From the NCBI GenBank assembly GCA_011049175.1, contig DSCJ01000076.1, positions 1 through 32,939 of the forward strand: a stretch of DNA of 32,939 nucleotides, written 5' to 3'. The stretch comes from Bacteroidota bacterium. GTDB taxonomy: Bacteria; Bacteroidota; Bacteroidia; Bacteroidales; VadinHA17. Below the pieces are notes generated by a model. The model was given only the letters and a program-made list of their open reading frames with translations. It searched no databases and had not been told where the DNA came from. A program made the position numbers and the translations under genes. This document shows positions 17,776 to 25,192 of this stretch, one piece after another; within the stretch, counting starts at the first letter, position 1; every line of letters starts with the position of its first letter.

Positions 17776-17813
17776 TATTCCCAACCAATCTAAAACCATT
17801 TAAAACGAGAAGA

Positions 17814-19406
17814 ATGAAACATCTGAAAATGACATGTGCAGGATTGTTCCTGCTTCTTGCGAGTGTTACGCTCAATGCCCAGGGGTGGAATATTCTCCGT
17901 CCCGTTGAGTGGCAGAAATATGACGACGGAAAGGCCAGGATTGTGATCAATGCCGATCTGGGTAAAGAAACGATCAGCCGGCATATCTACGGACATTTTT
18001 CCGAACATCTGGGCCGTTGTATTTATGGCGGCTACTGGGTCGGAGAAAATTCCGACATTCCAAATACCCGTGGAATCAGAAATGATATCGTAGAAGCATT
18101 GAAAGCTACGAAAATTCCCAATCTGCGGTGGCCCGGCGGCTGTTTTGCCGACGAATACCACTGGATGGACGGGATCGGTCCGCGCGACCAGCGCCCAAAA
18201 ATGATCAACACGCATTGGGGGGGTGTGACCGAAGACAACAGCTTCGGGACCCATGAATTTCTGGATCTCTGTGAACAGCTTGAAACCGAACCCGTGATCT
18301 GCGGGAATGTGGGAAGCGGTACCGTAGAGGAAATGTCGAAGTGGGTGGAATATGTGAATTTTGACGGGATTAGCCCTATGGCCGACCTGCGCCGCCAGAA
18401 CGGCCGGGAAGAACCCTGGGGAGTGCGGTTCTGGGGAATTGGGAACGAAACCTGGGGTTGTGGTGGACGCATGACCCCCGAGCATTATGCCGACCTTTAC
18501 CGGAATTATGCCACCTATACCAGGAACTACGGTGATAACCGGCTGATGCGGATATGCAGCGGGGCTAATGCCACTGACTATCACTGGACCGAAGTGATGA
18601 TGCGCGATGTTGGTCCGCGGATGATGTGGGGACTTTCCCTGCACTATTATACCCGCAGCAGCATAAACCGCAGGGCATCGGCTACCCAGTTCGGAGAAGA
18701 CGAATACTTCGATATCCTGGAACGCTGTCTGGCTATTGAAACAGCTATCGACCGGCATATCGATGTGATGGACCGGTACGATCCCGAAAAACGCGTTGCC
18801 CTGGTAGTGGATGAGTGGGGTGCCTGGTACGCTGTGGAACCCGGAACCAACCCCGGTTTCCTCTATCAGCAGAACAGCCTGAGAGATGCTATTCTGGCCG
18901 GCCTGTCGCTGAATTATTTCAACGCCAAAGCCGACCGCGTGAAGATGGCCAATATTGCCCAGACCGTGAACGTGCTGCAGGCCCTGATCCTTACCGACGA
19001 GGCCAAAATGCTCCTGACGCCTACTTATCATGTTTTCGAAATGTATAAAGTGCATCAGGACGCGACCTTGCTGCCCCTGGATCTGAAAACGGCCGACTAT
19101 GCCTTTGGGGGGAACAGCATCCCGGCCATCAGTGCATCCGCCTCGAAAGATGAGAACGGAGCCATTCATATCTCTCTGGTCAATACCGATCCCAATAAAA
19201 ACATCAGCGTGGAGATCGAGTTGCGCGGAGCCGATACAAAATCCGTTTCGGGCAGGGTGCTGACTGCTTCAGCTTTCAATGCACACAATACCTTTGACAA
19301 TCCTGAAGCGGTTAAACCCGCAGAATTCAACGGGGCACGCCTCCGCAGGAATGTGCTGACGGTGGATATGCCCTCAAAATCAGTGGTGGTTCTTGAGGTT
19401 AAATAA
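17814..19406 (+). CDS. GH51 alpha-L-arabinofuranosidase (GH51b)
   Basis: This is the second secreted GH51 enzyme, also 530 residues, with a signal peptide [23 protein letters not shown]. The acid/base is Glu212 in [10 protein letters not shown] and the nucleophile is Glu334 in VVDEWGAWY. From [10 protein letters not shown] to QLETEP the protein is identical to GH51a, while the N-terminal 50 residues and the C-terminal sandwich differ. The acid/base region is also nearly identical at the DNA level. The gene starts 38 bp after GH43b and is the last gene of the PUL, followed by a strong terminator. The different loop after the barrel's LSLHYYT ([12 protein letters not shown] against [11 protein letters not shown]) may tune substrate choice. 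Confidence 0.95.
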   Translation: MKHLKMTCAGLFLLLASVTLNAQGWNILRPVEWQKYDDGKARIVINADLGKETISRHIYGHFSEHLGRCIYGGYWVGENSDIPNTRGIRNDIVEALKATKIPNLRWPGGCFADEYHWMDGIGPRDQRPKMINTHWGGVTEDNSFGTHEFLDLCEQLETEPVICGNVGSGTVEEMSKWVEYVNFDGISPMADLRRQNGREEPWGVRFWGIGNETWGCGGRMTPEHYADLYRNYATYTRNYGDNRLMRICSGANATDYHWTEVMMRDVGPRMMWGLSLHYYTRSSINRRASATQFGEDEYFDILERCLAIETAIDRHIDVMDRYDPEKRVALVVDEWGAWYAVEPGTNPGFLYQQNSLRDAILAGLSLNYFNAKADRVKMANIAQTVNVLQALILTDEAKMLLTPTYHVFEMYKVHQDATLLPLDLKTADYAFGGNSIPAISASASKDENGAIHISLVNTDPNKNISVEIELRGADTKSVSGRVLTASAFNAHNTFDNPEAVKPAEFNGARLRRNVLTVDMPSKSVVVLEVK

Positions 19407-19420
19407 GAGGGTTATCAGGT

Positions 19421-19464
19421 TAAACGTGGGCCCGGCCTGTGGTGCAGGGCCCACGTTTATTTTT
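19421..19464 (+). terminator. Strong terminator closing the PUL
   Basis: The arms TAAACGTGGGCCC (19421-19433) and GGGCCCACGTTTA (19447-19459) are perfect over 13 bp, and a T5 tract (19460-19464) follows. It begins 14 bp after the GH51b stop and lies between convergent genes. The A/T ends of the stem could let it work from the minus strand as well. Confidence 0.9.
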
Positions 19465-19547
19465 CCTTACCGGGATGTTCCGGGTGAATTGGAAGATGAA
19501 TCACCCAGGCGCTTTGTTTTATTTGTTCCGGGGTACCTGCCAGGCGG

Positions 19548-20162
19548 TTATTCCACCAGAATACCTGTCCCTTCCCTGACGATAACCGGTTCATCCCCGG
19601 TGCAATCAACAACAGTACTGGGTTCATTGCTTCCATATCCTCCGTCGATGACCAGATCCACCTGTTTCCGGTATTTTTCATAAATAAGCTCTGGATCGGT
19701 AGTATATTCAATAATTTCGTCATCGTCGTGAATGGAAGTGGTGAGTATGGGATGCCCCAGTTCCCTGACTATTTCCAGAAGAATGGGATTGTCGGGGATC
19801 CGGATACCCACCGTTTTTTTGTTGCCCTGGAAGATCTTGGGTACCTGATGATTGGCTGTCAGAATAAAGGTGAACGGACCGGGCAGGTTTTTCTTCATGA
19901 GCCGGAATACGGTGTTTGACAGGGGTACTGTGAATTGCGCCACCTGGCTCATATCATAACAGATCAGGGAAAGGTCGGGATTCCTGGGATCCACTCCCTT
20001 CAGCCTGGCCAGCCTCTCCACTGCTCTGGGTTTGAACATGTCACAACCCAATCCGTACACGGTGTCGGTGGGGTAAATCACGATCCCACCTTCCCTGAGC
20101 ACATCGGCCGTCCGCCTGATGTGTTTCTGGCTGGGATTATCTCTGTACAGCTTCAGCAGCAA
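19548..20162 (-). CDS. Sua5/YciO/YrdC-family protein, YciO-like
   Basis: This 204-residue protein belongs to the family of L-threonylcarbamoyladenylate synthases, which start t6A modification of tRNA. GGIVIYPTDTVYGLGCD is the nucleotide/RNA-binding signature. The middle (FRLMKKNLPGPFTFILTA, KKTVGIRIPDNPI) and end (QVDLVIDGGYGSNEPSTVVDCTGDEPVIVREG) follow E. coli YciO closely rather than TsaC/Sua5. The lysine-arginine loop of TsaC is altered here (LKGVDPRNPDLSLICYD). Activity as the cell's main t6A enzyme is therefore uncertain. No ATG exists between the in-frame stop and the conserved N-terminus, so TTG 20162 is the most likely start; the upstream transaldolase gene stops 12 bases before it. 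Confidence 0.88.
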   Translation of the reverse strand: MLLKLYRDNPSQKHIRRTADVLREGGIVIYPTDTVYGLGCDMFKPRAVERLARLKGVDPRNPDLSLICYDMSQVAQFTVPLSNTVFRLMKKNLPGPFTFILTANHQVPKIFQGNKKTVGIRIPDNPILLEIVRELGHPILTTSIHDDDEIIEYTTDPELIYEKYRKQVDLVIDGGYGSNEPSTVVDCTGDEPVIVREGTGILVE

Positions 20163-20174
20163 GCGATGGTTGTT

Positions 20175-20831
20175 TTATCCGTTTACTTTTTTGTAATCGG
20201 CCAGGAATTTTTCCAGACCGGCATCGGTCAGCGGGTGCTTCAGCAATCCCAAAATGGGTTGCAGCGGAGAGGTGATGACGTCGGCCCCGACTTCCATACA
20301 CTGGATAATATGCCGGGTATGCCTGATGGAGGCGGCAAGCACTTCCGTTTCGTAACCGTAATAATTGAACATATCCACTATTTGCTTTACCAGGCCGATC
20401 CCGTCTTCAGAAATATCATCCAGCCTTCCGATAAAGGGAGATACATAGGATGCGCCTGCCTTTGCTGCCAGCAGGGCCTGGCCAGGAGTGAATACCAGGG
20501 TGCAGTTGACCCTGATTCCCTTTTCTGTTAGATATTTGATGGCTTTTACCCCTTCTTTGATGATGGGGATTTTGACCACAATCCGGGGATGAAGTGCTGC
20601 CAGGGTTTCTCCTTCCTTAACCATTCCTTCGAAATCGGTGGAAATCACTTCGGCACTGACGTCTCCATCAACAATGTCACAGATCTTTTTATAATGTTCC
20701 TGAATATTCTTTTCCCCTTTGATCCCTTCCCGGGCCATCAGGCTGGGATTGGTTGTTACTCCGTCAAGAATTCCCAGGGCCTGGGCTTCCCTGATATCAT
20801 CCAGGTTGGCAGTGTCAATGAAAAATTTCAT
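20175..20831 (-). CDS. tal: Small transaldolase / fructose-6-phosphate aldolase family
   Basis: This is a 218-residue cytosolic (beta/alpha)8 aldolase of the short transaldolase subfamily (TalC/FSA-like). It interconverts sedoheptulose 7-phosphate plus glyceraldehyde 3-phosphate with erythrose 4-phosphate plus fructose 6-phosphate. Diagnostic features are the start MKFFIDTANLDDIREA, DGVTTNPSLMAREG and the Schiff-base lysine Lys87 in IVVKIPI. The later features are NCTLVFTPGQALLAAKAGASYVSPFIGRLDD and the C-terminal helix with LADYKKVNG. It precedes the YciO-like gene by 12 bp on the same strand. Sequence alone does not fully separate transaldolase from fructose-6-phosphate aldolase activity; transaldolase is far more common in this phylum. 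Confidence 0.93.
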   Translation of the reverse strand: MKFFIDTANLDDIREAQALGILDGVTTNPSLMAREGIKGEKNIQEHYKKICDIVDGDVSAEVISTDFEGMVKEGETLAALHPRIVVKIPIIKEGVKAIKYLTEKGIRVNCTLVFTPGQALLAAKAGASYVSPFIGRLDDISEDGIGLVKQIVDMFNYYGYETEVLAASIRHTRHIIQCMEVGADVITSPLQPILGLLKHPLTDAGLEKFLADYKKVNG

Positions 20832-20971
20832 AATTTCTTCGGTTTATAGTATCTGTTAAACGCAACGAATTTATCAAAATATGGTGAAATCAGGAAATGA
20901 ATTGTGCGGGATTCATTCGGCCAGCGAATTTAACTTTACCGCATTGCGGCTCGTGAAATCCGGGTCTCATG

Positions 20972-21076
20972 AAAAAGGGGTAAGCTACTTGCATCGCACC
21001 GCTACAACCGCCTACCCTTGCTTCCTTCCGGACCTGGGGGGATTCAGCAGGAGCTGGTCGTACAAGACTTACCCCG
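20972..21076 (-). ncRNA. ffs: Signal recognition particle RNA, small bacterial (4.5S) type
   Basis: Read on the minus strand, the region contains the invariant SRP apical element CAGGTCCGGAAGGAAGCA (plus-strand 21019-21036), with its GGAA tetraloop. The ends close perfectly: GGGGTAAG at the 5' end (21075-21068) pairs with CTTACCCC at the 3' end (20984-20977), followed by TTTTT (20976-20972) as terminator. The length of about 100 nt suits the Alu-less 4.5S type. It would bind Ffh and guide membrane and secreted proteins to the translocon. The 5' end lies just after a good promoter match. The rest of 20832-21189 holds no gene. Confidence 0.96.
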
Positions 21077-21078
21077 TG

Positions 21079-21110
21079 CAAACTTACGAACTTTTATGCC
21101 TCCATACAAA
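21079..21110 (-). promoter_or_regulatory. Promoter of the SRP RNA gene
   Basis: On the minus strand TTTG (21110-21107) is followed after 20 nt by TAAGTTTG (21086-21079), an exact match to the Bacteroidota -33/-7 consensus with near-ideal spacing. The expected transcription start falls at about 21075, exactly where the terminal SRP stem begins. Confidence 0.75.
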
Positions 21111-21152
21111 TGAATTTCGCGGGTGCTGACTTCAAGAGTTATAAAAAACTGA

Positions 21153-21160
21153 TATATTTG
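21153..21160 (+). promoter_or_regulatory. Candidate -7 element for the DUF4199-GT2-GT4 unit
   Basis: TATATTTG matches TAnnTTTG exactly and lies 29 bp before the start codon of the DUF4199 gene. The -33 region (around 21129-21133) is a poor match. Confidence 0.4.
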
Positions 21161-21189
21161 CCGCTGTATAAACAAAATTATGCTTCGCC

Positions 21190-21747
21190 ATGGAAAATAA
21201 CGAATCATCCATTCTGACGCAATCCCTCATATACGGGCTGTATTTCGGGTTGGTGATGGTCGCTCTGAGCCTCGTTATGTGGATGTTCAACATTATGCCC
21301 ACCAGGTTTTCCGTTAATATCATCCTGTTCGTTGTGAATGTGGTGATATATTTCGGTTTGCTTTACTGGTTTACCAAAATGTACCGGAACGAATCGCTGG
21401 GCGGTTACATTTCCTATGGAAAAGCCTTCTTATTTGCCTTGCTGGTGACTTTTTTCGGAAGTGTTGTCAGTGCGGCATACACCTATGTTTTCAATGCCTT
21501 TATCGATCCCGGATACATGGAAAGGGTTATGCAGGTTACCATGGAAAGCACAGAAAATTTCATGAGGGAAAGAGGTCTGAGTCAGGACCAGATCGATATG
21601 GCTATGGCCAGGTTTGAAAATCAGGAAATTCCTGGCCCCGGGAAAACAGCCTTGCAGTCTATTCTGGGAGGAGTTATTTATGGGTTAATCGTATCGCTCA
21701 TTACTTCTGCCTTTGCCAAAAAACAGGAAGAGGTGGTGGTATATTGA
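21190..21747 (+). CDS. DUF4199 membrane protein
   Basis: This 185-residue inner-membrane protein has four predicted helices: around SLIYGLYFGLVMVALSLVMW, IILFVVNVVIYFGLLYWF, KAFLFALLVTFFGSVVSAAYTYVF and the C-terminal SILGGVIYGLIVSLITSAFA. A polar stretch with ERGLSQDQIDMAMARFENQEIPGPG separates the last two. The GGYISYGKAFLFALL motif after helix 2 is typical of DUF4199, a Bacteroidota family of unknown function often found beside the GT2 gene that follows here. It shares a strand with that gene at a distance of 39 bp. No enzymatic residues are recognisable. Confidence 0.85.
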   Translation: MENNESSILTQSLIYGLYFGLVMVALSLVMWMFNIMPTRFSVNIILFVVNVVIYFGLLYWFTKMYRNESLGGYISYGKAFLFALLVTFFGSVVSAAYTYVFNAFIDPGYMERVMQVTMESTENFMRERGLSQDQIDMAMARFENQEIPGPGKTALQSILGGVIYGLIVSLITSAFAKKQEEVVVY

Positions 21748-21786
21748 CCTGGCCGGCAACGGATCATCAGTTCAGAAGATAGTAAA

Positions 21787-22740
21787 ATGGATATTTCCGT
21801 CGTTATTCCTCTATATAATGAAGAAGAATCGCTGAACGAGCTCGTGTCGTGGATTGAAAGGGTGATGGCCGATCACGGATTCCGCTTCGAAATCATTCTG
21901 GTAGATGATGGCAGTGAAGACAGCTCATGGAATGTCATTTTCCAGATGGCTTCTGCCAAAAAACATGTGAAAGGGATCAGGTTCCGTCGGAATTATGGCA
22001 AATCGGCCGCCCTCTTCAGCGGTTTCCGGGAGGCGTCAGGCGAAGTGGTTATTACCATGGATGCCGACCTGCAGGATAGCCCCGATGAAATACCCGAACT
22101 GTACCGCATGATCAAAGAAGAGAATTATCATATGGTTTCCGGCTGGAAAAAGAAACGGCATGATCCGGTTACCAAAACCATCCCCAGCCGGTTCTATAAC
22201 TGGGTTGCCCGGAAGGTTACCGGAATCAGGCTGCACGATTTTAATTGCGGACTGAAAGCCTACCGGGGGGATGTAGTGAAAAATATTGAAGTATACGGCG
22301 AAATGCATCGCTATATTCCGGTGCTTGTGAAGCAATCGGGCTTTTCAAGCATCGGCGAGAAAAAGGTTCAACACAACCGAAGAAAATACGGCGTAACCAA
22401 GTTTGGTATGGAGAGATTCATAAACGGAGCACTTGATCTTTTATCCATCAGCTTTATGACACGCTTCGGGAAACGTCCCATGCACCTTTTCGGCTCACTG
22501 GGAACTCTGCTGTTCCTTCTGGGCTTTGCTGCGGCCGTTTACCTGGGAGCCCGGAAATTATATCATCTTTCCCATGGAATACCATCCATTCTGGTGACCG
22601 ATAGTCCGTATTTCTATATTGCCCTTACCTGTATGATCCTGGGCTCGCTATTTTTTATTGCCGGGTTTCTCGGAGAATTGATCTCACGCAATTCTCCCAT
22701 CAGGAATTTTTATGCCATTGACGAAAAAATAAATCTCTGA
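21787..22740 (+). CDS. GT2 polyprenyl-phosphate-type glycosyltransferase
   Basis: This 317-residue enzyme resembles dolichyl/undecaprenyl-phosphate sugar transferases (DPM1, ArnC and GtrB type). These load a sugar from a nucleotide donor onto a lipid phosphate at the inner membrane. The GT-A fold is seen in VVIPLYNEEESLNELV, LVDDGSEDSSW and the metal-binding DAD in ITMDADLQDSPDEIPEL. FNCGLKAYRGDV and HNRRKYGVTKFG follow. Two C-terminal membrane helices (LFGSLGTLLFLLGFAAAVYL and FYIALTCMILGSLFFIAGFLGEL) anchor it. The next gene begins four bases after its stop codon, so the two transferases are translationally close and probably act on the same glycan. The transferred sugar is unknown. Confidence 0.93.
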   Translation: MDISVVIPLYNEEESLNELVSWIERVMADHGFRFEIILVDDGSEDSSWNVIFQMASAKKHVKGIRFRRNYGKSAALFSGFREASGEVVITMDADLQDSPDEIPELYRMIKEENYHMVSGWKKKRHDPVTKTIPSRFYNWVARKVTGIRLHDFNCGLKAYRGDVVKNIEVYGEMHRYIPVLVKQSGFSSIGEKKVQHNRRKYGVTKFGMERFINGALDLLSISFMTRFGKRPMHLFGSLGTLLFLLGFAAAVYLGARKLYHLSHGIPSILVTDSPYFYIALTCMILGSLFFIAGFLGELISRNSPIRNFYAIDEKINL

Positions 22741-22743
22741 GTT

Positions 22744-23880
22744 TTGAAAGCAGTTACCCTGGGGCCGGCATATCCGATGAGGGGAGGGGTGGCCAGTTTC
22801 AATGAATCCTTTTCCTGCATGCTCATTGAACACCGGTGGGAGGTTCTGAATATATCCTATTCCTCCCGTTTTCCCCGCTTTTTGTTTCCCATGAAGATAC
22901 CGCTGGAACCCGGTATCAGGCCCATGAAACTGGAAATCGAACCCCTGATCCATGCGGGGAATCCCTTAACCTGGGTTCGTGTTGTTAGCAGAATCGGGAA
23001 ATTCAACGCCTCTGTGATCATTGTGCACTACTGGTCGCCATGGCTGGCTCCCTGCCTGGGTTTTATTCTGGGCCGCCTGTTCCGGAAAACAAAGGGAAGT
23101 ATCCGGATGGTGGCCGTGCTGCACCAGGTGAAAAAGGAACGATCGCCTGTGAAAAACCTGTTGAACCGGTACTTCCTGAAAAAATGCCATGGCTTCCTGA
23201 TCATGTCGAGAACCATTCTGAAGGAACTGGAAGAAAGCAGCATCAACCGCCCCACCCGGTTTGTTCCCCATCCCGTTTACCGGGTTTTTGGAGAAAAAGT
23301 GGATAAAAAAGAGGCCCGTGCCTTTCTGAAGCTGGACCCTGATGAACCCCTCATTCTGTTTTTTGGTATTGTACGTCCTTACAAGGGATTGAATATCCTG
23401 TTACAAGCTATGGCCGCCGAGGAGGTCAGAAAACTATCCCTTCGCCTGATCGTGGCGGGTGAATTTTTTGAAGGGAAGGAAGGATATGAGAAAATGATCA
23501 GGTCGCTGAAGCTGGAAAATCATGTGATCCTGATGGATGAATTCATTCCGACCAGTGAGGTGAAATATTACTTTTGTGCAGCCGACCTGATTATCCAGCC
23601 CTACCTCGAGGCTTCGCAGAGCGGTATTACCCAGATCGCCTACCAGTTTGAGCGTCCTATGCTGGTGACCGATGTGGGGGGGCTGAAAGAAACGGTCCCC
23701 CATGAAAAAGTGGGATATGTGTCACCGGTCGATCCCGCTGCCATTGCCCGGTACATTGTTGATTTTTATGTCAACCACCGCGAGGAAGAGTTTGTAAAAA
23801 ATCTTGCCGTGGAAAAGAAAAGGTTCGATTGGGAAAATATGTATGCCGGATTGGTCGGCCTTCTGGAAGAAATGGGCTGA
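22744..23880 (+). CDS. GT4-family glycosyltransferase
   Basis: This is a 378-residue GT-B fold transferase of glycosyltransferase family 4. The N-terminal domain starts with LGPAYPMRGGVASFNESF, the acceptor-side loop. The C-terminal donor domain has LILFFGIVRPYKGLNILLQA, LRLIVAGEFFEG and FCAADLIIQPYLEASQSGITQIAY, followed by ERPMLVTDVGGLKETVPHEKVGYV. The last contains the acidic residue that contacts the nucleotide-sugar. The start is TTG at 22744, three bases after the GT2 stop. No ATG precedes the conserved YPMRGG, and the minus-strand paralog at 26221-27366 has the same N-terminus, so the TTG start is convincing. The donor may be the GDP-heptose made by the neighbouring genes, which is inference. 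Confidence 0.92.
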   Translation: MKAVTLGPAYPMRGGVASFNESFSCMLIEHRWEVLNISYSSRFPRFLFPMKIPLEPGIRPMKLEIEPLIHAGNPLTWVRVVSRIGKFNASVIIVHYWSPWLAPCLGFILGRLFRKTKGSIRMVAVLHQVKKERSPVKNLLNRYFLKKCHGFLIMSRTILKELEESSINRPTRFVPHPVYRVFGEKVDKKEARAFLKLDPDEPLILFFGIVRPYKGLNILLQAMAAEEVRKLSLRLIVAGEFFEGKEGYEKMIRSLKLENHVILMDEFIPTSEVKYYFCAADLIIQPYLEASQSGITQIAYQFERPMLVTDVGGLKETVPHEKVGYVSPVDPAAIARYIVDFYVNHREEEFVKNLAVEKKRFDWENMYAGLVGLLEEMG

Positions 23881-23902
23881 TTTCCGGCTTCTTCCATGGT
23901 AT

Positions 23903-24616
23903 TCATTCCCAGGAATTCCATAAACCGGGTAGTTCCCTTTCAGCACGGCGGTAGTCCTCGGGTATGCCCATGTCGAGAAAATAGGCATCACTCACAAATC
24001 CGTACAGAGGCTGCTGACGGCACATGGGTCCGAGAAAATCCCGTTCAAAGGAAAAACGCACGGGCAGGTTCAGGCCCGTGAGCCAGTTTCTGCTGACCAG
24101 ATAGATCCCTCCGTTGATCAGTCCGGCTTCCTGGCTGCCTTTTTCTGAAAATCCCGTTATCCGGCCGTTTTCAACCTGAACGGTTCCGTATCGCGATGTG
24201 TCTGTATTCCTTTTGCAGCAGACAGTAAGCAGCGAACTGGTCCTGAAATGGAATTCTTCAAGTTCAACGTTATCTATCAGAAAAAGGGTATCGCCGTTTA
24301 CAATAAGAACATCTTCCCCGCTGCAGTGGTTCAAGGCGTTCAGAATGCCCCCCCCGGTTCCCAGCGGCTCCTTTTCCACGGCGTATTCCAGGCTTAGTCC
24401 CCGGTATTCCGATCTGAAATACCTGCTGATCATTTCATGCCGGTAACCCACGGAGAGGACCACATGGTGAAAATTCCGGTTTCTCAGGAACATTAACAGG
24501 TATTCCAGGAATGGACGGTTTCCCACGGGGGCCATCACTTTGGGCCGGTCGCTGACCACTTCACGGAGCCTGGTTCCCATCCCTCCTGCCAGTATAACGG
24601 CTTCCCCTGACTTCAT
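23903..24616 (-). CDS. hddC: D-glycero-alpha-D-manno-heptose 1-phosphate guanylyltransferase
   Basis: This 237-residue nucleotidyltransferase activates D-glycero-alpha-D-manno-heptose 1-phosphate with GTP to give GDP-heptose. The Rossmann-like start AVILAGGMGTRLREVVSDRPKVM is the NTP-binding signature with the catalytic arginine and lysine. It continues with PFLEYLLMFL, EPLGTGGGILNAL, VLIVNGDTLF (metal-binding Asp) and LINGGIYLVSR, and ends in YFLDMGIPEDYRRAE. The start ATG overlaps the gmhA stop by four bases. The assignment to HddC rather than a general sugar-phosphate transferase rests on gmhA and hddA directly upstream. Its 3' end faces the plus-strand GT4 at a distance of only 22 bp. Confidence 0.9.
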   Translation of the reverse strand: MKSGEAVILAGGMGTRLREVVSDRPKVMAPVGNRPFLEYLLMFLRNRNFHHVVLSVGYRHEMISRYFRSEYRGLSLEYAVEKEPLGTGGGILNALNHCSGEDVLIVNGDTLFLIDNVELEEFHFRTSSLLTVCCKRNTDTSRYGTVQVENGRITGFSEKGSQEAGLINGGIYLVSRNWLTGLNLPVRFSFERDFLGPMCRQQPLYGFVSDAYFLDMGIPEDYRRAERELPGLWNSWE

Positions 24617-25182
24617 TTTCCGAAAAGTTCGGCTTCCACCTGCTGGCAGATGATGTGGCCAATCAGGATCTGTGCTTCCTGAATGCGGGGGGTATCGTCG
24701 GAAGGAACAGGCAGCAGAAGATCCACCCGCCCTTTCATCAGGCCTCCTGACGAACCTGTCAGTCCGATGGTGTGAATCCCCAGTTCCCGGGCTACGTCCA
24801 GGGCCCTGAGAATATTGGCAGAGTTCCCTGAGGTGGAAATGGCCACCAGTGTATCCCCTTTTTTTCCGTGAGCTTTCATATACCGGGCAAACGCTTCTTC
24901 CCAGGAATAATCGTTTGCCACGGCCGTAAGAAAGGAAGTGTTCACATGAAGGGCTTCTGCAGGCAGCGGATCCCGGTCAAAGTAAAACCGTCCGGAGAGT
25001 TCGGCGGCCAGATGCTGGGCATCGGCAGCGCTGCCTCCGTTTCCGCAAAAGAACACCCTGCCTCCTTCGCGGAAGGTCTTTATCAGGGTGGCCGTTGCCT
25101 GTTCAATCTTTTTCAGGAGATCCTTGTCTGAAAGCATTTGCTCCTTGACCCGGATCGATGCACTGATCGTCTGTTCAACCAT
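24613..25182 (-). CDS. gmhA: Sedoheptulose 7-phosphate isomerase
   Basis: This 189-residue cytosolic SIS-domain isomerase converts sedoheptulose 7-phosphate to D-glycero-D-manno-heptose 7-phosphate, the first step of heptose biosynthesis. FFCGNGGSAADAQHLAAELSGRF is the GmhA phosphate-binding signature. LHVNTSFLTAVANDYSWEEAFARY carries the family Asp, STSGNSANILRAL is the second SIS loop, and the C-terminal RIQEAQILIGHIICQQVE holds the conserved Glu and His. Length is normal for GmhA. It sits between hddA (10 bp gap) and hddC (4 bp overlap), an arrangement that marks the GDP-heptose branch rather than the ADP-heptose branch. Confidence 0.95.
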   Translation of the reverse strand: MVEQTISASIRVKEQMLSDKDLLKKIEQATATLIKTFREGGRVFFCGNGGSAADAQHLAAELSGRFYFDRDPLPAEALHVNTSFLTAVANDYSWEEAFARYMKAHGKKGDTLVAISTSGNSANILRALDVARELGIHTIGLTGSSGGLMKGRVDLLLPVPSDDTPRIQEAQILIGHIICQQVEAELFGK

Positions 25183-25192
25183 ATTTTCCGTA

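Noticed and set aside
17790-19169. 459-codon open frame antisense to GH51b, with a similar one (14016-15275) antisense to GH51a and another (8358-9659) antisense to susC
   Set aside because: These are shadows of strongly biased codons in real genes. They have no family motifs, no signal or start context, and the sense genes are unequivocal.
20881-21129. 82-codon plus-strand open frame in the tal-DUF4199 gap
   Set aside because: It runs antisense through the SRP RNA and its promoter and has no recognisable protein features.
23881-23902. Terminator between the convergent GT4 and hddC
   Set aside because: The gap is only 22 bp and no hairpin with a T tract was seen there.
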